From Cellulomonas sp. Y8 (lineage in GTDB: Bacteria; Actinomycetota; Actinomycetes; Actinomycetales; Cellulomonadaceae), in assembly GCF_008033115.1 (NCBI RefSeq), contig NZ_CP041203.1, positions 2,666,001 to 2,730,000 on the forward strand: DNA of 64,000 nucleotides, written 5' to 3'. Made by a program: the position numbers and the translations under genes. Below, one piece after another: positions 59,226-64,000 of the stretch (position 1 is its first letter; the number at the start of each line of letters is the position of its first letter). A model generated the notes under the pieces. That model was not told the DNA's origin and did no database searches. It was given only the letters and a program-made list of their open reading frames with translations.

Positions 59226-59941
59226 GCACCGTCCCGACCGACCCGTCCGACCCGACCGACCCGGCGTCCCCGACGCTCGCCGAGGACCTGCTCCTGCTGC
59301 TGTTCGACCCGCGCAACGGCGTGTTCCACGGCGAGGGGGTGCCGCTGTTCCACGTGCTCGCCGGCGCGGTGCTCGTCGACCTCGCCGAGCAGGACCGGGT
59401 GGAGGTCGCGGCGACGCCGACCTGGCGTGGGCGCCCGGTCACGGCCCGCGGCGACGCCCCGCCCGCCGACGCGCTGCTGCGGCCCACCTGGGAGCGGGTC
59501 GCCCGCTCGCCCGTCGACGTGCAGCAGCTGATCGTCGAGACCGGGCCCGTCCTACGGCCGGCGACCGTCGACCGGCTCGTCGAGCGCGGGCACCTGCGGC
59601 GCGAGCGGCGCAAGGTGCTCGGCCTGCTGCCCGTGACGGCGCTCGCGGACGGCGGGACGCCCCGCCGCGCGGAGCTGGTCGCCGCCGTGCGCGCCACGCT
59701 GGTCGACGGCGCCGAGCCCGACGCCCGCACCGCCGCGCTCGCGGGGCTGCTCTCCGCGAGCGGCTCCCTGCCCGCGCTGCACCGCGAGATCCCGTGGTCC
59801 GGCGCGGTGCACGACCGCGGCCGCGCCCTCCAGGAGGCCGACCGCGGGACCGCCGAGGCCGCGGAGGCGGTCCGCCGCACCGTGGTCGCCGCGCTCGCGA
59901 CGATGGTCGTGACCGCGACCGCCGCCGGCCAGGCCCGCTGA
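59222..59941 (+). CDS. GPP34 (GOLPH3-like) family protein
   Basis: A 239-aa soluble protein with the Golgi phosphoprotein 3 (GPP34) fold: TLAEDLLLLLFDPRNGVFH at residues 18-36, a DLAEQDRV segment, LVERGHLRRERRKVLGLLPVTA and repeated helical C-terminal pieces. Eukaryotic relatives bind phosphatidylinositol 4-phosphate; actinobacterial members have unknown roles, possibly at the membrane. The N-terminus (2-17) is a Asp/Pro/Ser/Thr-rich tail. It is translationally coupled to the MerR gene (ATGA). Confidence 0.88.
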   Translation: MSTVPTDPSDPTDPASPTLAEDLLLLLFDPRNGVFHGEGVPLFHVLAGAVLVDLAEQDRVEVAATPTWRGRPVTARGDAPPADALLRPTWERVARSPVDVQQLIVETGPVLRPATVDRLVERGHLRRERRKVLGLLPVTALADGGTPRRAELVAAVRATLVDGAEPDARTAALAGLLSASGSLPALHREIPWSGAVHDRGRALQEADRGTAEAAEAVRRTVVAALATMVVTATAAGQAR

Positions 59942-59981
59942 CCCACCCCGCCCCACCCGCGCCCGCCGCGAGTGAGTAGCC

Positions 59982-60041
59982 GACACGTCGAGTGCCTATC
60001 CAGCGGATAGGCACTCGACGTGTCGCGTAGGCACTCGACGT
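59982..60041. repeat. Palindromic array C (one inverted and two tandem units)
   Basis: GACACGTCGAGTGCCTATCC (59982-60001) and its exact complement (60005-60024) form a perfect 20-bp hairpin with a 3-nt loop. TAGGCACTCGACGT from the right arm is repeated 20 bp on (60028-60041). The array lies between the convergent GPP34 and lacI-type genes and could terminate both. Confidence 0.9.
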
Positions 60042-60098
60042 CCGGCGGTGCCGGGCGCGGGTGCGCCGCCGGCGCCGGGCGGGCGGCGCCGGCACCAC

Positions 60099-61106
60099 CT
60101 AGCGGCGCGGGACCGCCGTCGTGCCGCGGACCACCAGCTGCGTCGGCAGCCGCTGGTGCTCCGCCGCCGCAGCCGGGCCCCCGGCTGGCCCGAGCAGCTC
60201 CAGCAGCATCGCCACCGCGGCCCGCCCGAGTCCCTGGATCTCCTGCCGCACGGTCGTCAGCGGCGGCGTCGTCGCGGCGGCCTCGGGCACGTCGTCGAAC
60301 CCCACCACGGACAGGTCGGTCGGCACCCGGACCCCGAGGCGCGCGGCGGCGTCCAGGATGCCCATGGCGGACAGGTCGTTGGCCGCGAACAGCGCGGTCG
60401 GCGGGTCGTCGAGCGCGAGCATCGCCGCGGTCGGCGCGTCGGCCGCGTCGCGGCGGTACTCGGCCACGTGCACCAGCGCCGGGTCGACGGCGATGCCCGC
60501 CTCGGCGAGCGCCGCGCGGTAGCCCGCCTCCCGCAGCCGCGAGGACTCGAGGTCGGTGCGCCCGCCGAGGAACCCGATCCGCCGGTGCCCCAGCCCGAGC
60601 AGGTGCCGGACGGCGAGGACGGCGCCGTGCAGGTTGTCGGAGTCGACGGTCGGCAGGCCGCCCGGGCCGGCGTGCGGGTCGACGGCGACCACGGGCACCG
60701 GGGACCCGGGGTGCAGGACGGTTGGGGTCACCAGCACGGCGCCGTCGATGAGGGTGCCGCTGAGGCGCGCGAGGTAGCGGTGCTCCCAGCCGGCCCGGCC
60801 GGAGCCGCCGCCGGTGTAGGCGAGCAGCGCGTGCTCGGTGTCCCGGAGGGCCGCGCCCGCGCCCTTGAGGATCTCCGAGCTGAACGGCTCGAACTCCGCG
60901 ACCAGCACCCCGATGACGCCGGTGCGGTGCGAGCGGAGCCCGCGCGCGACGAGGCTCGACTCGTAGCCGAGCCGGTCGACGACGGCGCGCACGTGCGTCG
61001 CGGTGCCGGCCGCGATGCCGTCCCGCTGGTTGACCACCTTCGAGACCGTCGCCACCGAGACACCGGCCTCGCGGGCGACGTCGGTGATCGTCACCCGCTG
61101 TGCCAT
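60099..61106 (-). CDS. LacI-family transcriptional repressor
   Basis: A 335-aa repressor. The N-terminal helix-turn-helix VTITDVAREAGVSVATVSKVVN (residues 4-25) with hinge helix is followed by a periplasmic-binding-like sugar domain (VIGVLVAEFEPFSSEILKG, VVAVDPHAG, HLLGLGHRRIGFLGG, LSVVGFDDVPEA). It is divergent from the sugar ABC importer and probably represses it until the sugar is present. The ATG is 7 nt after a TAGGAT box. Confidence 0.95.
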   Translation of the reverse strand: MAQRVTITDVAREAGVSVATVSKVVNQRDGIAAGTATHVRAVVDRLGYESSLVARGLRSHRTGVIGVLVAEFEPFSSEILKGAGAALRDTEHALLAYTGGGSGRAGWEHRYLARLSGTLIDGAVLVTPTVLHPGSPVPVVAVDPHAGPGGLPTVDSDNLHGAVLAVRHLLGLGHRRIGFLGGRTDLESSRLREAGYRAALAEAGIAVDPALVHVAEYRRDAADAPTAAMLALDDPPTALFAANDLSAMGILDAAARLGVRVPTDLSVVGFDDVPEAAATTPPLTTVRQEIQGLGRAAVAMLLELLGPAGGPAAAAEHQRLPTQLVVRGTTAVPRR

Positions 61107-61113
61107 GGCCGTG

Positions 61114-61119
61114 ATCCTA
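61114..61119 (-). promoter_or_regulatory. -10 of a leaderless transcript (lacI-type gene)
   Basis: On the minus strand TAGGAT ends 7 nt before the ATG (61106). Confidence 0.5.
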
Positions 61120-61130
61120 GGTTGCTAAAA

Positions 61131-61175
61131 CGTTATCGACAACGGTTGACACGTCGTCGCGACGGCTGCCAGAGT
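61131..61175 (+). promoter_or_regulatory. LacI-type operator overlapping the importer promoter
   Basis: CGTTATCGACAACG (61131-61144) is a near-perfect dyad (12 of 14) centred on TCGA, typical of LacI-family operators. It abuts TTGACA (61146-61151), the -35 of a plus-strand promoter with CAGAGT 18 nt on (61170-61175). The remaining leader to 61329 shows no gene. Confidence 0.7.
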
Positions 61176-61329
61176 CCCTCGTGCAGTCACTGATGACGAG
61201 CAGGTCCGGCCCCGGCGCAGACGCGGGGACCGGCGTCAGGAGCACGACGCGCGGCGGTCACCCGCCGACGGCGAACCGGTCCGGCCCCGGCGGGGAGGAC
61301 CACGGTCAACTCAACGAAGAGGGCAGATC

Positions 61330-62625
61330 ATGAAGGCACGGAAGACGCTGGCGGTCACGGCCGCGGCGATCGTCGCGGCCATGACCCTGGCCGCCTGCGG
61401 CGGCGGCGACTCGGGGTCCGGTGGCGAGGACGGCGGGGACGTCACCATGACGTTCTGGCACAACTCGACGACGGGCGACGGGAAGGCCTACTGGGAGGAC
61501 ACCGTCGCGGCGTTCGAGGAGGCCAACCCGGGCGTCACGATCAACATCCAGTCCATCCAGAACGAGGACATGGACGGCAAGCTCCAGACGGCGCTGAACT
61601 CGGGCGACGCGCCGGACATCTTCATGGCGCGCGGCGGCGGCAAGCTGGCCGACGTCGTCGAGGCCGGCCAGGCCATGGACCTGAGCGACGCGCTCACCCA
61701 GGAGACGCGCGACGCGCTCGGCGAGGCGTCCCTGGCGGCGTTCACGGTCGACGGCGGCGTGTACGGCGTCCCGACCGCCGTGCTCCCCGGCGGCATCTAC
61801 TACAGCAAGGACCTGTTCCAGCAGGCCGGCATCACCGAGACCCCGACGACCGTCGACGAGCTGAGCGCCGCGGTCGACAAGCTCAAGGCCGCGGGCATCC
61901 AGCCGATCGCGCTGGGCGCCAAGGACGCGTGGCCGGCCGCGCACTGGTACTACTTCTTCGCCCTGCGCGAGTGCTCGCAGGACACCATGGCGCAGGCCGC
62001 CAAGGACATGTCCTTCGACGACGCGTGCTGGACGAAGGCCGGCGAGGACCTGCAGGACTTCGCGGGCACGGAGCCGTTCAACGACGGCTACCTGACCACG
62101 ACCGCGCAGCAGGGCGCCGGCTCGTCGGCGGGCCTCATCGCGAACCACCAGGCCGCGATGGAGCTCATGGGCGCGTGGGACCCGGGCGTCATCGCCTCGC
62201 TCACGCCGGACCAGCAGCCGCTGGCCGACCTCGGCTGGTTCCCGTTCCCGGCGGTCGACGGCGGTGACGGCGACGCCACGGCCATGATGGGCGGCGTCGA
62301 CGGCTTCACCTGCTTCGTGGACGCGCCGGCCGCGTGCGCCGACTTCCTCAACTTCATCGCGGAGAAGGAGAACCAGGAGGGCTACGCCGAGGCGTTCGTC
62401 ACCCTGCCCGCGAGCAAGGACGCGCAGTCGGTCGTGACCGACCCGGCCCTGCAGGACGTCCTGGCGTCCTACAACGACGCGGCCTACGTGTCCGTCTGGC
62501 TCGACACGCTGTTCGGCCAGAACATCGGCAACGCGCTCAACACCAGCGTGGTCGAGATGCTCGCCGGCAGCGGCAGCCCCGACAAGATCGTCGAGGCTGT
62601 CAACGCCGCGGCGGCCAAGGAGTAG
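61330..62625 (+). CDS. Sugar ABC transporter substrate-binding lipoprotein
   Basis: A 431-aa family 1 extracellular solute-binding protein. The signal peptide ends in MTLAAC with Cys23. The mature part starts with a Gly/Ser/Asp spacer and then VTMTFWHNSTTGDGKAYWED, IFMARGGGKLADVVEAGQ, VYGVPTAVLPGGIYYSKDLF and AAHWYYFFAL, which are typical of oligosaccharide-binding members. The sugar cannot be named. The ATG has GAGGG 8 nt upstream. Confidence 0.94.
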   Translation: MKARKTLAVTAAAIVAAMTLAACGGGDSGSGGEDGGDVTMTFWHNSTTGDGKAYWEDTVAAFEEANPGVTINIQSIQNEDMDGKLQTALNSGDAPDIFMARGGGKLADVVEAGQAMDLSDALTQETRDALGEASLAAFTVDGGVYGVPTAVLPGGIYYSKDLFQQAGITETPTTVDELSAAVDKLKAAGIQPIALGAKDAWPAAHWYYFFALRECSQDTMAQAAKDMSFDDACWTKAGEDLQDFAGTEPFNDGYLTTTAQQGAGSSAGLIANHQAAMELMGAWDPGVIASLTPDQQPLADLGWFPFPAVDGGDGDATAMMGGVDGFTCFVDAPAACADFLNFIAEKENQEGYAEAFVTLPASKDAQSVVTDPALQDVLASYNDAAYVSVWLDTLFGQNIGNALNTSVVEMLAGSGSPDKIVEAVNAAAAKE

Positions 62626-62632
62626 CAGCACC

Positions 62633-63652
62633 ATGAGCGACTCGCAGGGCGTGGGCCCGCTGGTCATCTCGTCGCCCGAGGGTCGCTCGGCGACCGGGGG
62701 CGGTGCCGTCGCGGCACCGTCCCCGGCGCCCCGCCCGCGCCGGCGGCGCGGGAGCTGGCGTCAGCGGCTCGAGATCGGCCTCCTGTCCGGGCCGGCCATC
62801 CTGGTCTTCCTGGCGTTCGTCATCTTCCCCGTGGTGATGGCGGCGTACTACGGCTTCTTCAAGTGGAAGGGCTTCGGCCCGCCCACCGACTTCGTCGGGC
62901 TCGACAACTACGTCGCGATCCTCAAGGACCCGACGTTCCACGACGCGCTGCGGCACAACGGGTTCATCGTCGTGATGTCCCTGGTCCTGCAGGGGCCGGC
63001 GGCCGTGATCCTGGCGCTGCTGCTCAACCGCAAGATCCGAGGCCGCTCGCTGATCCGGGTGCTGATCTTCGTGCCCTACGTGATCTCCGAGGTCATCGTC
63101 GGCACCGGCTGGAGCCTCATGCTCCAGACCACGGGCGCCGTGAACGACCTGCTCGAGAAGATCGGGCTCGGGGGCTGGGCGGTCGACTGGCTGTCCGACC
63201 CGAAGATCGCCATCTGGTCGCTGATGCTCATCATCACCTGGAAGTACATCGGCTTCGCGGTGATCCTGTTCCTCGCGGGCCTGCAGTCGATCCCCGAGGA
63301 GCTGCACGAGGCCGCGGCCATCGACGGCGCGTCCTACTGGCAGGCCCAGCGCGCGATCACCCTGCCGCTGCTCGGCCCGACCATCCGGATCTGGGCGTTC
63401 CTGTCGATCATCGGCTCGCTGCAGCTGTTCGACCTCGTCTACATCATCTGGGGGCAGTACGTCTCCGCCACCGCCGGGACGTCGACGATGGCCACCTACA
63501 TGGTGTCCAACGGGCGCCTGGCCGGGAACTACGGCTTCGGCAACGCCGTCGCGGTCGTGCTGTTCCTCATCTCGCTGGTCATCGCGCTGACCTACCAGCG
63601 CTTCGTGCTCCGCCGGGACACCGAGGGCGCGCTCACCGAGAGGAAGAAGTGA
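62633..63652 (+). CDS. Sugar ABC transporter permease (MalF type)
   Basis: A 339-aa permease with six predicted helices (first at about 47-70). The EAA loop is EELHEAAAIDGASYWQAQRAITLPLLGPTI. The N-terminal 40 residues are Arg/Pro rich and cytoplasmic. It starts 7 nt after the binding-protein stop. Partner of the next permease; no ATPase gene is seen before the window ends. Confidence 0.95.
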   Translation: MSDSQGVGPLVISSPEGRSATGGGAVAAPSPAPRPRRRRGSWRQRLEIGLLSGPAILVFLAFVIFPVVMAAYYGFFKWKGFGPPTDFVGLDNYVAILKDPTFHDALRHNGFIVVMSLVLQGPAAVILALLLNRKIRGRSLIRVLIFVPYVISEVIVGTGWSLMLQTTGAVNDLLEKIGLGGWAVDWLSDPKIAIWSLMLIITWKYIGFAVILFLAGLQSIPEELHEAAAIDGASYWQAQRAITLPLLGPTIRIWAFLSIIGSLQLFDLVYIIWGQYVSATAGTSTMATYMVSNGRLAGNYGFGNAVAVVLFLISLVIALTYQRFVLRRDTEGALTERKK

Positions 63653-64000
63653 TGGCCGCCACCGCGCTCCAGGCGCCGCCGCTGCCCGCCTCGCGCCCCG
63701 AGCCCCGCCGTCGCCGCGGCCGCTCGCTCGAGCGCGTCAACCCGCTGGTCTACGTCGTCGCGTGGCTGCTCGTCGGGATCTGCATCGGCCCCGTCGCGTA
63801 CATCGTGCTCGGCGGCCTGCGGACCAACTCGCAGATCACGGTCGACCCGTCCGGCTTCCCGACGACGTGGGAGTTCGGCAACTACGTCGACGTGCTGACC
63901 AGCTCGCTGTTCTGGCAGCAGTTCGCGAACTCGGCGATCTGCGGCATCGCGACCACGATCGGCGTCGTCATCCTGGGTGTCATGGCCAGCTTCGTCGTCG
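63652..64000 (+). CDS. Sugar ABC transporter permease (MalG type), 3' end outside window
   Basis: The first 116 codons are present. The ATG shares its first base with the upstream stop (TGATG). An Arg/Pro-rich N-terminus leads to helix 1 (about 35-58, LVYVVAWLLVGICIGPVAYI), then GGLRTNSQITVDPSGFPTTW and FGNYVDVL, typical of MalG-type permeases between helix 1 and the periplasmic loop. The frame is open to the last base. Confidence 0.92.
   Translation, partial: MAATALQAPPLPASRPEPRRRRGRSLERVNPLVYVVAWLLVGICIGPVAYIVLGGLRTNSQITVDPSGFPTTWEFGNYVDVLTSSLFWQQFANSAICGIATTIGVVILGVMASFVV

Overview
The window is a dense, very GC-rich stretch of an actinobacterial chromosome. CarD, Lsr2, SenX3/RegX3, the mycothiol glycosyltransferase MshA, F420-type enzymes, DUF3180, DUF4032 and an MsiK-type sugar ATPase all point to Actinobacteria. 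The gene order (ftsH-folE-folP-folBK-DUF3180-PH-PH-DUF2520-panC-panD-nadB-nadC-lysS-lsr2) and the xylose genes suggest Micrococcales, most likely Cellulomonas or a close relative; the genus is an inference. No phage, IS element or CRISPR array was seen. Both window edges cut a gene.

Layout. 1-5.9 kb: end of an NlpC/P60 wall hydrolase, ppa facing it, then dacB, a DUF2342 zinc-protease-like gene, tilS and hpt. 6-20.5 kb: one long run of mostly overlapping genes for FtsH, folate (folE, folP, a folB-folK fusion), three membrane proteins, a DUF2520 oxidoreductase, pantothenate (panC, panD), NAD (nadB, nadC) and lysS. 20.6-21.2 kb: a tiny membrane protein and lsr2. 21.3-28 kb: xylose block (xylB, xylA, divergent ROK regulator, lactonase, sugar porter). 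28-30.7 kb: mshA, a deazaflavin-type reductase and gpmA. 30.8-37.9 kb: phosphate regulon (phoU divergent from senX3-regX3, then pstSCAB) with clear PHO boxes. 38-45.9 kb: lipoprotein, carD, ispD-ispF, EamA/LysR pair, cysS, rlmB and a PPOX protein. 45.9-52.4 kb (minus strand): DUF4032, MsiK-like ATPase, PQQ-propeller protein and otsB-otsA. 52.6-57.7 kb: Ser/Thr kinase, membrane protein, DsbA-like protein, MFS exporter and tRNA-Thr. 57.7-64 kb: acetyltransferase, MerR-GPP34 pair, and a LacI-controlled sugar ABC importer that has no ATPase of its own.

Main points beyond plain annotation. (1) regX3 and ispD each carry one extra G in a G-run. The first breaks the response regulator; the second produces an apparent IspD-IspF fusion. 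(2) GTTCACC-type PHO boxes with 11-bp phasing lie before pstS and between phoU and senX3. (3) About twenty transcription units show a -10 like hexamer 6-8 nt before the start codon, which implies widespread leaderless mRNAs and fixes many starts. (4) Three intergenic palindromic arrays have unrelated unit sequences but similar layouts, and one supplies the stop codon of its neighbour. (5) A MerR-type promoter with a 19-nt spacer and a 9/10 dyad controls a MerR-GPP34 operon. I found no clearly new multi-gene system; the palindromic arrays and the MerR-GPP34 unit are the least explained items.
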